Source of the DNA: Prostheceraeus crozeri
Lineage: Eukaryota; Platyhelminthes; Polycladida; Euryleptidae
Direction of reading: 5' to 3'
Assembly: GCA_907163375.1 (NCBI GenBank)
Contig: CAJQUW010007880.1
Coordinates: 434,001-498,000 of the forward strand
Length of the DNA stretch: 64,000 nucleotides
Of this stretch, positions 32,173 to 44,600 are shown piece after piece (position 1 is the first letter of the stretch; every line of letters starts with the position of its first letter). Position numbers and translations under genes: made by a program. Below the pieces are notes generated by a model that saw nothing but the letters and a program-made list of their open reading frames with translations, ran no database searches and was not told the origin of the DNA.

Positions 32173-33518
32173 CACGGTGTGTCAGAAGGGCCAGGGTCGA
32201 AAAAAATAAAAAATATATACCATGAACAAAACCAACTTTTTTGAGATCTATGACCCTCTGATAATAGAAAATCGCCAAAAAGAAAATCTTTTAAAGCGCC
32301 AATTTTTTACAAACGGCCTTTTTTCAAAATGGCCACCTATTTGCTAAAAAAATGAATTGTTGCATATGAAAATCGTCATTTCACCTCTGTCAACTGCCTC
32401 AGACTTCTTTCAAATATAGCTAAAAAATGAAGGAAGGTAAGTAGAATATACCCCATGCATTTCATATGCAGTCTTTGTTTATAAGTAGTATCTGAATTGC
32501 TTTACGCTATTCTGACTTCAAAAAATCAATTTCCTCTTTTCGACAGGACTATTCTGATTTGGAAATAAGTGTCACTCCGAAAATTCACATGGTTTTTTTA
32601 CCATGTTGAGGAGTTTTGCGCATTAAAAGGAATGGGACTTGGACCGTGGTCGGAACAAGCCAGCGAAGGGATGCACCATGACTTCAAGGAAGAATGGGAG
32701 AAGTTCAAGATAAATGCAGCAAGTCATCCCAATTATGGCCCACGGCTTCTCAGTGCTGTCTCTATGTATAACAGTAAGCATTTATAGAACCTGAAAGCTT
32801 GTGTTGTTCTTTTTTATGTCAGTTTTTACATCAAGCTTAAAATAAGAGATGTATATTTCGAATGTATTTGACTTTTTTCTCCACTATAACGTTGATTTAA
32901 AATTGTATCTTACATGTAGTGGAAGACACTCATCTATTACCCAAATCTTACAAGAGAAATAGCATCAATAAATGAGTATCAACGGCGAAGATAGAAGAGT
33001 TCACTAATGATTTCATTTGACTTTGGAGTCTGAATTGATATAAAACTTAGATAGCATGCGCATTTATCCTTATTATTAATTGATTCAATCAAATGATATA
33101 TGACACAGGAGATCTGTCTGGAAGTTCAGCGATTAATAAAATGATGTTTACACAGGAAAATCAAAAAAATATTTTCCATATTCTAAAAATAGCGTAAAGC
33201 AATTCAGATACTACTTATAAACAAAGACTGCATATGAAATGCATGGGGTATATTCTACTTACCTTCCTTCATTTTTTAGCTATATTTGAAAGAAGTCTGA
33301 GGCAGTTGACAGAGGTGAAATGACGATTTTCATATGCAACAATTCATTTTTTTAGCAAATAGGTGGCCATTTTGAAAAAAGGCCGTTTGTAAAAAATTGG
33401 CGCTTTAAAAGATTTTCTTTTTGGCGATTTTCTAATATCAGAGGGTCATAGATCTCAAAAAAGTTGGTTTCGTTCATGGTATATTTTTTTATTTTTTCTA
33501 CCCTTCTGACACACCGTG
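32173..33518 (+). mobile_element. DNA transposon remnant with about 335-bp inverted repeats
   Basis: Ends CACGGTGTGTCAGAAGGG (32173) and its reverse complement (to 33518) start inverted arms of about 335-340 bp (to about 32513, and from about 33187). The arms match nearly base for base, including ACAAACGGCC, GTCATTTCACCTCTGTCAAC and ATGCATGGGGTATATTCTAC. About 670 bases lie between, holding one short transposase-like fragment. The target duplication is unclear. The family is not assigned. Confidence 0.85.
32569..32787 (+). pseudogene. Transposase C-terminal fragment (SEQ..E..H type)
   Basis: The frame contains VEEFCALKGMGLGPWSEQAS, EGMHHDFKEEWEKFKINAAS and SVSMYNSKHL-like sequence (YGPRLLSAVSMYNSKHL). 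The pattern G-x-G-x-x-SEQA-x-E-x-x-H-x-x-F-x-x-x-W recurs at the C-terminus of a group of invertebrate transposase proteins whose family name I cannot give with confidence. About 70 residues remain; everything upstream is gone. It sits inside long inverted repeats, so it is a deletion derivative that could move only with help from a full copy elsewhere. Confidence 0.5.
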
Positions 33519-35933
33519 ACTGCCAGTAAAATGCGCAACTGGTGTTAGTGGCAGCGGGAAAGTCAGCGTACTATGACCAGTATGAGTTAACCGCAAAATG
33601 TCTACAAACGTAGATGAGCTGCATGCGGATATTGTAGAGGCTTTATCGGAATTTTAGTAACATTGCAAGATGTTAGTAATATGGTAGTCGATGATGTTAT
33701 ACTTTAAAGCAGTGCATTGATTTTGTTGAGATCTTCTCAATTGTTTTTTCAATGCGAGATCCACCATACTCAATGGAACAAGCAGTTGTAAATTTTTTTA
33801 CATATGTCCTTTGGGAAGGCTCTGATCATCAAAGAAGTGCAATTGTTCTTTCAGACAACTTGAATCATGACGAAATTTCCATTCGTTCCTTTTCTGCACG
33901 AGGCGATCGCTGAACTTAGCGAGAGTCCTACAGCAAGTTGCCTCAAAATTTGGTCTGATAATAGCTTCATCGCTTCATTTCATGAGTAAATATTTGGTAC
34001 ATCCTCCTACTAGGAATTTCTTTGCACCTTAACATGGAAAGGGTGCCTCTGACGATGTAGGTGTCGCCAATAAGCGTCATGTTCACAATTGGGTCTTCCA
34101 AAAAATATGATTGTAAACAATCAGGACGAAAACGCAAGAGAACTCAAGAGATAACAATAGATAAACAAGAGACTCAATTGGTATCCAAATTATCAATCTG
34201 AAACATTTCCAACCAACTTCAATTCTAAACCTCCTTTACCTAGAATTACCAAAATGTTCTGCACTTCCCCAAAAGGTGATAGTATATTGCTTTACAAAAC
34301 TCAGCTGCGAGATAAGTGAACCGACAGACGTTTCAAGTCTGAGAACAAATGGCGATGAGGTCGTCCACAAGGAAGAATCAAGTTGTAGCGGTACTGACAA
34401 TGCTGACAGACCTTAAAGTCGGAAATGTTCTCGTACCTTGCGACAGCCCTATTTAACTTGGTTTCCTTGAAGTAACAAGTGACAAGCAGTTCCGATGACC
34501 GCACTGAATTTCCTTACGCTCGCCACTTCCAAGTACGAAATTTCAGTGGCCAAGGTAGGTTATTCAACAGCGGAGAATAGGCCTATCCATTCGAATATGT
34601 ACTTCGTGTGAAGGAGGAACCATCTCGACATCTTATCTTCACCATTTCTAAAAGTCAACTTGAGGAAATCGAGTAGATTTTCTCCGACCGTGCGCTGTAG
34701 TACTTTAAACTGCGTACGATGTCCATGCCTACCCAAGAAAAAATATTCATTTGTTCAAGTTCTTTGTTTTAAGAAGACGAAGAATGCAAATTTTATTCAT
34801 CAATTCGTTGCTTCCAGATGTCATTTCAGTGATTTGTGATCAAAAACCTTATGTTGGAGATATGTCGAAATGGTCGAACAAAATGTCACGTGACTAACAC
34901 AAATCGACCGCCATATCTTGCAAACAAAGATAGTTATCAAATTCCTTTTAACACGAAATTTTGGCTACGGATATCAACTAATTCCTGTCCGAGTACAGTA
35001 TCAATTTTGTGTCTTAGATGCAAGAGCAGAAATCTCAAAAAGAATGGAATGAAAATTTTTGCACGTCTATTTCATGTCACGTGACTAACGGGTGAATATT
35101 TAGGTGTGGTGACTGATTTGCTATACTCATACCGCTCTGTGCCACTGCCCGAGAAAAAAAACTTATCAACTTTACCAAATATTTGATATTTACTTGGAAA
35201 ATTTATAAGATTTGAATAGTTTAACAAACGTTTTGGAAATTTAACAAATTTAAGAAATGTGTAACAAATGCCTAACAAATATTTGCTACATTTTGTATGT
35301 AAGTCGATATTAACGAATTTTGCGAAATTTAGAAAACGTTTATCAAATGCCTAGGTAATATTTGTTTGGTTATCCAAACAAATGATTTTTTTGCATTTAC
35401 TAAGTTTGATGAAAGAAAAATCTTGCGATAGGCAGGATCCGCTTATGAGTAACTGTCGTAAAAGGCGGTTTTAATTGCATGGTGATTTCAATGTGCGGTA
35501 ACTTCATGTGCGGTCCGTACAATTTTTTGAACTCATACATATCACAAGGATGATCATCAGCTCTCATAAACTCTGATTACAATCATCTCTCAATAAATAG
35601 AAATGCAACGTCACAGGAAATACCCAATAATAAAGTCTGTATATCACAGTTTTGCGTCGTTGATAACTGGCTGATTTTTTTGCCATCAAATTTAATTAAA
35701 TGATTGAATAATGGAATAATTGTCAGGAAACTGTTGATGTTTTTCTATGATGGCACCACCAATTTCTTTCAAATCTTAAAGAGAGTGCATTATGTCATTT
35801 CCATGGATATCGACATATGAAACATGTGGGCCTGAAATGTGCATGTCTACTATTATTTCGAGTATTTTATATATGCCTATTTATATTTCATGAAATGGTG
35901 TGTATAAAATAAATATTCAGGTGACTTCATCAC
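33519..35933. other. No recognised gene
   Basis: AT-rich. A roughly 65-codon open stretch near 33715-33915 (VEIFSIVFSMRDPPYSMEQA then FFTYVLWEGSDHQRSAIVLS) reads protein-like but has no recognised family. CACGTGAC motifs lie at 34889 and 35075. AAATATTTG-rich words around 35170-35370 are low complexity. Confidence 0.35.
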
Positions 35934-36480
35934 CAAGCATGCCGGCACGGGGTGGGCAGGGTGGGCAAAGCCCATGCTGCCCTTTTCACAGGGTGGGCAG
36001 GGTGGGCAATGCTGCCTTTTTACAGGAGGTGCAAATTGCCCTTTCACGGGATGGGCAACTTTGTTTAATTACCTATATTACGCTCGTATATTGCCCTTTT
36101 TTCAAGTACGTTGTAAGTGACTTCAATTAGGATGTTTCCTTTAGACAGGATGGACAAGTTAATAATATGTGTCGCCTTTTGTTTGACAGAGTGGGCAAGT
36201 TGATCAACATGATTACCGTTTTGTAGGGTGAGCAAATTGATCTATTTTGCCTTTTTACATGGTCGGCATAAGTTACTAATGTACATATGTTGCCTTTTTT
36301 ACGAGTACAAGGTGGGCACGTGTTTCCATGTTGCCTTTTTGCGCGGCGGCCAAGTTATTCTACTATGCCTTGCATTTTGACAGGTGCAATTTCCCATTGT
36401 GCAATTTATAGAGGATGGGCAAATAGAAACAATGCTGACTTTTCACAAGGCGTGGGCAAGTCTGCGGTCACATTTACAAA
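35934..36480 (+). repeat. hAT subterminal repeat array
   Basis: Roughly ten loosely spaced repeats of GGTGGGCAA... alternating with TTGCCTTTTTAC-like words over about 550 bases, each pair at about 50-60 bases. It is repeated identically in copy B at 41673-42219. hAT transposases bind such subterminal sites. Confidence 0.7.
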
Positions 36481-37209
36481 ATAGGTAACAGCCCTCTTCA
36501 CTTCGTAATTTGCTCCTAGATTTCACAAGGCAGATAATAAAGATGGTTATTTTTATCATACCAAAATTATGTAATATGAGGGCAGGGCCGTATTTATAAG
36601 GGGGATGGGCTAAGTGGGCAGCTTCGGGCCCGGTTCAACTGAAATATCGTAAACAAAAAGATATGCTTGTCGTTTGATATCATTACATAATCATTTGCGG
36701 ATCATAATCGGATGCACTATCAATAGCCGCTTTAGCACAGAATGAAATTTAGAATGAGAGAAAGGGAAGACAAATGTTATTATCACGCCTCACTGATGCC
36801 GGGCGGTAACTCGGTAACTCCTCTTATGCTAATGTCAGTATGCACTGTGTGATTTGTGTAAGACCAAAATATTCGCTGGGAAGGAGGCTGTAGCCAAGAT
36901 TGACCTCTTGGTGGCGTAGTTAAGACTTCGTCTCATCGCGCATTATTAGCAAACAATAGTCATTGACTTAACAGAGGATGTGAACGCAACCTGGTGATTC
37001 ATTTATTCAACGTAGGTTGTGCGATCGTGTATCGCACTCATTTCGACATTTGGAGCTACTGTATATCGTTCGACTTCTACCTCGTTTGAGATCTGCGGTT
37101 TTCGTGCAGTGTTCTTCGTTCTTTCGTCTCAGTTTTCTCATCAGTTTTCATCATAGCGAACAGAAGGATCAATTCATGCTACTCTTAACTACATGATTTT
37201 GATATTACT

Positions 37210-38177
37210 GTAAGTATTTGATTATTGCAGTAAGCTACAAAGAAGACAGCCGTACACGTGACACTCGAATAGTCCATCTGAATACGCTAGCGTTATAATA
37301 TACATGCACGTCCGATTTATGACTCATGCAACTTCGCTATATCGCTTATGTTTTGAAGCGAAACGTGTTTACATAATCTTTGTCAAATTATGTTTTCGTG
37401 GGCGTTTTACAATATTGCTTTCTACGACTCATTTCAACTCCATTTTTGAATTAAGAACATGAAAAGTATATTTTTGTACTTGATAAATAAATGTGATGAG
37501 CAGTGGCGTACCGAAGGGGGGGATGCAGGGGATGCATCCCCCCCCGAAATTCGAAACTCTAAGTGGTATGAAAAAGGGAGAAACTTAGGCATACTGAGCA
37601 TGTGAAAATATCGAGTGTCGGCTTTCGTAAACATTAATAAATCAAATTAATGTAGTGCATTCTGTAAATAATGACCACTCCTTTAATTTTGATAGCGCCC
37701 GCTTGATTTATCCCTGCAATGACCTCCATACCAGAAAAGATCCAGAAATATACCTGATACCAGAAATATCATTTTTTTTCAGAATCTAATTTTGGTTTAG
37801 GTACCCCTGGAGGCTCTGCCCAAATTTTTATTTTTCATTTCAAAAAAGGCAGAAGGATGACTATACTACAGCATTTGTATTGTTTATCCATCAATGGTTT
37901 AAAACACAAATAGCTAGTTTCTATGGCATTTGTACAGAGGAAAGAATCGTATACAGATGTATGTAACATTGAAGCACTGCTAATCTCCAGAAAATTTACC
38001 CAGTGTCTTTAAAAGACATCGTCATGAGTGACGAGGCATCGTAAGAAGTCAAGAAAGTGTTTTACCTAGAAGCTCCGACGCCATTTGAGGAAAACGTCTC
38101 ACGAATACAGAATATGAAAAGATAAATGCTTTGGAAAAATCATAACTATGATGGTAATAAGTCATTCTTTTTTTCAG
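37210..38177 (+). other. Possible intron in hAT 5' untranslated region
   Basis: A strong donor-like GTAAGTATTTG at 37210 and an acceptor-like pyrimidine run ending TTTTTTTCAG at 38177, ten bases before the transposase ATG at 38188. This would place the promoter near 37.0-37.2 kb. Same arrangement in copy B. Confidence 0.4.
37501..37560 (+). repeat. Nested hAT-like end with perfect hairpin
   Basis: CAGTGGCGTACCGAAGGGGG begins like the terminus of a different hAT family. It is followed by a 12-bp perfect stem, seven G plus ATGCA (37516-37527) and TGCAT plus seven C (37533-37544), with a 5-base loop GGGGA. A copy lies 5739 bases downstream. Confidence 0.65.
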
Positions 38178-38187
38178 GAAAGTGGAA

Positions 38188-40605
38188 ATGCCTACAAGAA
38201 AGAGAAGAAATCAAGAAATTCAGAAGCGTTTGACGGAGGCTGGTAATGATTGTTCTCAAACTAAGATTTCCTGTTTCGTCAAAGTTACTAATGAACATCC
38301 AAATAAAGGAGGAGAATCTTCTCGTACTGGTGGTATCAAAACAAATAAAGTGGGCGAGGTTCCAGTTCAATCTTCTGAAATCGACAATCGATGTACCCCT
38401 GTTCCTTCGGCTGATTCTTATTGGGTTTACTGTGCAAAAGATTTCTCAGCAGATGATGAGAAAAAGAGTGAATTGTCTAAACGGAAGCTTTCGAGGGTTT
38501 GGTTAGATAAGTACGAATGGGCGGCTTATCACAGAGGAAGGAATAAAATTTTCTGCACAGTTTGTACAAAATGTAAATCACTACAATCCGGGGCCCGCAT
38601 AAGTCCTTTTGTTTTCAGAGAAGACCATGATTCAGGATTCTCCTCGTGGAAACATGTAGGAGAAAAACTAAGTGAACACAACGATAGTGCATGTCATCAG
38701 AACGCTGAGAATCAACAGAAAAGACGTATTTCCGAAGAATCTATTAAAACCCGACTGGACCGACAGATAAGCGTGAATGAAGAACTTCGTCGCGAAGGTC
38801 TTTGTGCGCATTTAGAAACGTTGAAGACATTGCTGAGACAAGGCATTCCGATTAGGAACGAAAATGATAATAATTCAAATTTGATTCAGTTCAACAAAGA
38901 CAAAGCGCGATATTGTCCGGGGCTGGATAAGATAATAAAAGAGAACCGTTTTCTATCACACGATATAATCGAGGAACAAGAGACCATGATAGTTCTGAAT
39001 GCCAGACGTGCTCATATGGACGACATAAATAGGAAAATGTTTTTTTCAATAATTGCAGACGAGGCATCAGATATTGCTAAGAAGGAGCAACTATCAATTT
39101 CAATTCGCACTTGCGATGAAGATTATACAGTTTCTGAAGATTTTGTTGGCATACGCGAGTGCGATGAAGGCTTAACTGCTGATGGATTATTAAAGAAAAT
39201 CATCGATACCATGCGCATACTCAATTTACCTTATGAACGGATGGTAGCTATGACTTTTGATGGTGCTTCAACGATGACCTCCTTAGCAGGTAAATTGAAG
39301 GAAATTGTTAATTCGGACGTTCTTCATATACACTGCCTGGCTCATTCAAATGACCTAATTGTTAAAGAATCGTATGAATGCTCGGATATAATCAAGAAGG
39401 CATTGGATTTCTGTCAAATGATATATAACTTTGCAGGAGCATTTCCTCAACGTGTCAAGCTATTTGAAGACATACAAGAAGAGACACGCTCAAATTGTGA
39501 AAATGCTACATTTGTTCGTCTCAAATCATTATCAGTAACTCGATGGACCACCAGATCAAAGGCAGCATATGTTGTTCTCAATAAGATTCATGAGTTGAAA
39601 ATCTTGTTGAATTCAATAGCTTCTGACATGTCATACAGTTGGGAGACTCGCGAAAAGTCGAAAGGAATAGTGAATCAATTGAGGGACACTTTTTTGATCG
39701 CTAGCATTAAGTGCTCATACGACGTGATCTGTATAATGGAGAATATTTCCAGGACTACTCAAAGATCTGATGTTAGTGCTCAAGAAGCGAATTTCGTCAT
39801 CAACCTTGCGAAGCAACGATTCAAAGAAATGTGCTGCAATGACGAAGCTAGTAAGATATGGAGTCATGCAAAAAACCTACAAGCAGAATTAGGGGACGAA
39901 ATGACAGATAGCATCATGGAGAGAAAGGAAAAGAGAAAAAGAAAACTGCCAGAAATATTGTCCGAAATGACAGACCTACCTGATATTGATACACCAGATA
40001 CAACGTTCCAATCTTTTTCCCAGAAATATTTTGATTTGATCAATTTGATCGACGGAGCAATGCAGAGAAGATTCTCCCAAAATGATTTGAAAATATTAGA
40101 AGATATTGAAATAGCCCTGATAGACTCTGTAAATGGCAAGCTCGAGAAGGAATCATTTGACAAAATATTTCCAATTGTGTCCAGAGTAATGAAGCTTCAA
40201 CAATCTCGCAAAGCAGAATTTGAAGAAGAACTAAAGGGTTTGCCAGTCCTCCTCAAAATGAGAAATGAACAGATCAAACCAAGAATAAAGACGGTTACAA
40301 AGGTATCAACAATTTGTGATATATTTAACGCAATGCCAATGACGAAAAAAGCTTGCAAAATTACCCACGACTTGCTGAAATATTATTGCACAGTACCCAT
40401 GAGCTCAGCGACAGCGGAAAGAAGTTTCAGCGCGATGCGACGCCTGAAAACATGGACCAGAGCCAAGACTGGACCAAACCACCTTAACAATATCATGTTT
40501 GCAGTATTGCACAAGGATTACATGGACGATGTTAATATCCACACCGTTGCTGATGAATTCATCAAATTCAATGAAAAGAGACTCTCATACTTTGGACATT
40601 TCTGA
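38188..40605 (+). CDS. hAT transposase (TTF zinc finger, ZMYM1-like), copy A
   Basis: An 805-residue open frame. I start at ATG 38188 (MPTRKRRNQEIQKRL), directly after a splice-acceptor-like sequence. Residues about 95-175 are a TTF-type zinc finger (KRKLSRVWLDKYEWAAYHRG, IFCTVCTKC, HNDSACHQNA). The RNase H-fold core has its first aspartate in IIADEASDIAKKEQ (about D291), the second in MTFDGASTMTSLAGKL (about D358), followed by HIHCLAHSNDL. The catalytic glutamate lies in SSATAERSFSAMRRLKTW (about E744) within the hAT dimerisation domain. All key features are present, and the length fits the family. It cuts and joins the element's ends, leaving 8-bp duplications. No break seen; activity is untested. 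Confidence 0.92.
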   Translation: MPTRKRRNQEIQKRLTEAGNDCSQTKISCFVKVTNEHPNKGGESSRTGGIKTNKVGEVPVQSSEIDNRCTPVPSADSYWVYCAKDFSADDEKKSELSKRKLSRVWLDKYEWAAYHRGRNKIFCTVCTKCKSLQSGARISPFVFREDHDSGFSSWKHVGEKLSEHNDSACHQNAENQQKRRISEESIKTRLDRQISVNEELRREGLCAHLETLKTLLRQGIPIRNENDNNSNLIQFNKDKARYCPGLDKIIKENRFLSHDIIEEQETMIVLNARRAHMDDINRKMFFSIIADEASDIAKKEQLSISIRTCDEDYTVSEDFVGIRECDEGLTADGLLKKIIDTMRILNLPYERMVAMTFDGASTMTSLAGKLKEIVNSDVLHIHCLAHSNDLIVKESYECSDIIKKALDFCQMIYNFAGAFPQRVKLFEDIQEETRSNCENATFVRLKSLSVTRWTTRSKAAYVVLNKIHELKILLNSIASDMSYSWETREKSKGIVNQLRDTFLIASIKCSYDVICIMENISRTTQRSDVSAQEANFVINLAKQRFKEMCCNDEASKIWSHAKNLQAELGDEMTDSIMERKEKRKRKLPEILSEMTDLPDIDTPDTTFQSFSQKYFDLINLIDGAMQRRFSQNDLKILEDIEIALIDSVNGKLEKESFDKIFPIVSRVMKLQQSRKAEFEEELKGLPVLLKMRNEQIKPRIKTVTKVSTICDIFNAMPMTKKACKITHDLLKYYCTVPMSSATAERSFSAMRRLKTWTRAKTGPNHLNNIMFAVLHKDYMDDVNIHTVADEFIKFNEKRLSYFGHF

Positions 40606-41452
40606 TCTGGCTCTTGTTTTTCTTGTTTATATCATTAGAGTTATCACAGAGGTTTAGATTATATTGTTTGATATTTTGTACATAAATAGATCATGATGAT
40701 TTGATCAAATATTTTATTTTTGAATATTTTCCGTGTCAAAGCTGGACCGGTGTCGTGAATAATAATAACTTTACAGTTAAGTACACATTAAGAATATCAA
40801 GTTTAAGTCACTGTACGTAAAAGTGTATATAGAACCTACAATATATGATTCGATTTCGGTTATATCACATTTTTGTCATATTTTTAACTTCTCCTTACCG
40901 CTCCTTACTCTATAAGCCTCATATTTTCGCACGTTATTTCATCGGAATAGAGCCTACTTATAATATTGTTAAATCATGGCATTATGTTCATGCATTTGTT
41001 AAAAGAATCCTCTATATCAGATCATTTGAACTCCGTGTTCATTTAAGCAGAAGAAAAGTAATTCAAAAATCACATATTAAGTCAAAATTTTCAAATAAAA
41101 GTTTCCATACTTGAGATACAAATAAAGGTGCTACAAGCATCGATACCGATGCGAACATGCAATACTATGGACTACGGAACTATTCCTACAGCAGCTAATT
41201 GTTATTGCAAAGCGATGATTATCATGCTCCGATGTAATGAAATCAAGCTCGATCCACAACGTTCTACACCACGCCTAATATGGAAATCCGCGCGGCAGGG
41301 AAACTAGTAAGTGCTTCCTGGTCTATGGCTATATAATTTAGATAAATAAAGGCGCATAAAATAGTCCAATTTCTTGTATATAGGTGTGCATATGCAAAAT
41401 GCCCTTTTTTTATCCTTGCCCATGCTGCCCCTTTTACGTGCCGGCATGCTTG

Positions 41453-41672
41453 TTCATCACTACTCTCTCTCTCTCTCTCTTTCTCACTCACTCACTCGTT
41501 CCCCTTTTCTTCTTCTTCTACTCATTTTTCATCATCTTTCACATTCACTACATGTCACTGTAGCTACAATAACAACAACATCAGTCAATACTGACGAACA
41601 GGTCAACAATATTAGGCCTACACATGACATATATTTTCAATATTAAGGGAGCCTAAGCAGTTCTATCGGCAC
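41453..41672. other. Duplicated 3' flank between the two hAT copies
   Basis: Non-element DNA from TTCATCACTACTCTCTC to TTCTATCGGCAC, including a CT microsatellite. It is present once after each hAT copy, which shows that element plus flank was duplicated as a block. Confidence 0.85.
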
Positions 41673-44600
41673 CAAGCATGCCGGCACGGGGTGGGCAGGG
41701 TGGGCAAAGCCCATGCTGCCCTTTTCACAGGGTGGGCAGGGTGGGCAATGCTGCCTTTTTACAGGAGGTGCAAATTGCCCTTTCACGGGATGGGCAACTT
41801 TGTTTAATTACCTATATTACGCTCGTATATTGCCCTTTTTTCAAGTACGTTGTAAGTGACTTCAATTAGGATGTTTCCTTTAGACAGGATGGACAAGTTA
41901 ATAATATGTGTCGCCTTTTGTTTGACAGAGTGGGCAAGTTGATCAACATGATTACCGTTTTGTAGGGTGAGCAAATTGATCTATTTTGCCTTTTTACATG
42001 GTCGGCATAAGTTACTAATGTACATATGTTGCCTTTTTTACGAGTACAAGGTGGGCACGTGTTTCCATGTTGCCTTTTTGCGCGGCGGCCAAGTTATTCT
42101 ACTATGCCTTGCATTTTGACAGGTGCAATTTCCCATTGTGCAATTTATAGAGGATGGGCAAATAGAAACAATGCTGACTTTTCACAAGGCGTGGGCAAGT
42201 CTGCGGTCACATTTACAAAATAGGTAACAGCCCTCTTCACTTCGTAATTTGCTCCTAGATTTCACAAGGCAGATAATAAAGATGGTTATTTTTATCATAC
42301 CAAAATTATGTAATATGAGGGCAGGGCCGTATTTATAAGGGGGATGGGCTAAGTGGGCAGCTTCGGGCCCGGTTCAACTGAAATATCGTAAACAAAAAGA
42401 TATGCTTGTCGTTTGATATCATTACATAATCATTTGCGGATCATAATCGGATGCACTATCAATAGCCGCTTTAGCACAGAATGAAATTTAGAATGAGAGA
42501 AAGGGAAGACAAATGTTATTATCACGCCTCACTGATGCCGGGCGGTAACTCGGTAACTCCTCTTATGCTAATGTCAGTATGCACTGTGTGATTTGTGTAA
42601 GACCAAAATATTCGCTGGGAAGGAGGCTGTAGCCAAGATTGACCTCTTGGTGGCGTAGTTAAGACTTCGTCTCATCGCGCATTATTAGCAAACAATAGTC
42701 ATTGACTTAACAGAGGATGTGAACGCAACCTGGTGATTCATTTATTCAACGTAGGTTGTGCGATCGTGTATCGCACTCATTTCGACATTTGGAGCTACTG
42801 TATATCGTTCGACTTCTACCTCGTTTGAGATCTGCGGTTTTCGTGCAGTGTTCTTCGTTCTTTCGTCTCAGTTTTCTCATCAGTTTTCATCATAGCGAAC
42901 AGAAGGATCAATTCATGCTACTCTTAACTACATGATTTTGATATTACTGTAAGTATTTGATTATTGCAGTAAGCTACAAAGAAGACAGCCGTACACGTGA
43001 CACTCGAATAGTCCATCTGAATACGCTAGCGTTATAATATACATGCACGTCCGATTTATGACTCATGCAACTTCGCTATATCGCTTATGTTTTGAAGCGA
43101 AACGTGTTTACATAATCTTTGTCAAATTATGTTTTCGTGGGCGTTTTACAATATTGCTTTCTACGACTCATTTCAACTCCATTTTTGAATTAAGAACATG
43201 AAAAGTATATTTTTGTACTTGATAAATAAATGTGATGAGCAGTGGCGTACCGAAGGGGGGGATGCAGGGGATGCATCCCCCCCCGAAATTCGAAACTCTA
43301 AGTGGTATGAAAAAGGGAGAAACTTAGGCATACTGAGCATGTGAAAATATCGAGTGTCGGCTTTCGTAAACATTAATAAATCAAATTAATGTAGTGCATT
43401 CTGTAAATAATGACCACTCCTTTAATTTTGATAGCGCCCGCTTGATTTATCCCTGCAATGACCTCCATACCAGAAAAGATCCAGAAATATACCTGATACC
43501 AGAAATATCATTTTTTTTCAGAATCTAATTTTGGTTTAGGTACCCCTGGAGGCTCTGCCCAAATTTTTATTTTTCATTTCAAAAAAGGCAGAAGGATGAC
43601 TATACTACAGCATTTGTATTGTTTATCCATCAATGGTTTAAAACACAAATAGCTAGTTTCTATGGCATTTGTACAGAGGAAAGAATCGTATACAGATGTA
43701 TGTAACATTGAAGCACTGCTAATCTCCAGAAAATTTACCCAGTGTCTTTAAAAGACATCGTCATGAGTGACGAGGCATCGTAAGAAGTCAAGAAAGTGTT
43801 TTACCTAGAAGCTCCGACGCCATTTGAGGAAAACGTCTCACGAATACAGAATATGAAAAGATAAATGCTTTGGAAAAATCATAACTATGATGGTAATAAG
43901 TCATTCTTTTTTTCAGGAAAGTGGAAATGCCTACAAGAAAGAGAAGAAATCAAGAAATTCAGAAGCGTTTGACGGAGGCTGGTAATGATTGTTCTCAAAC
44001 TAAGATTTCCTGTTTCGTCAAAGTTACTAATGAACATCCAAATAAAGGAGGAGAATCTTCTCGTACTGGTGGTATCAAAACAAATAAAGTGGGCGAGGTT
44101 CCAGTTCAATCTTCTGAAATCGACAATCGATGTACCCCTGTTCCTTCGGCTGATTCTTATTGGGTTTACTGTGCAAAAGATTTCTCAGCAGATGATGAGA
44201 AAAAGAGTGAATTGTCTAAACGGAAGCTTTCGAGGGTTTGGTTAGATAAGTACGAATGGGCGGCTTATCACAGAGGAAGGAATAAAATTTTCTGCACAGT
44301 TTGTACAAAATGTAAATCACTACAATCCGGGGCCCGCATAAGTCCTTTTGTTTTCAGAGAAGACCATGATTCAGGATTCTCCTCGTGGAAACATGTAGGA
44401 GAAAAACTAAGTGAACACAACGATAGTGCATGTCATCAGAACGCTGAGAATCAACAGAAAAGACGTATTTCCGAAGAATCTATTAAAACCCGACTGGACC
44501 GACAGATAAGCGTGAATGAAGAACTTCGTCGCGAAGGTCTTTGTACGCATTTAGAAACGTTGAAGACATTGCTGAGACAAGGCATTCCGATTAGGAACGA

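Larger units (their letters stand above)
35934..41452 (+). mobile_element. hAT transposon, copy A, intact-looking
   Basis: Ends CAAGCATGCCGGCACG (35934) and CGTGCCGGCATGCTTG (to 41452), flanked by the identical 8-bp direct repeat TTCATCAC on both sides (35926-35933 and 41453-41460). That is a classic hAT insertion. The 5.52-kb body has a subterminal repeat array, a possible 5' untranslated intron and an open transposase gene. Internal sequences resembling ends of other hAT families occur at 36583 (CAGGGCCGTATTTATAAGG) and 37501. Confidence 0.92.

Noticed and set aside
35900-36130. 76-residue frame with RGGQGGQSP
   Set aside because: Read-through of the hAT subterminal repeat array; composition is explained by GGTGGGCA repeats.
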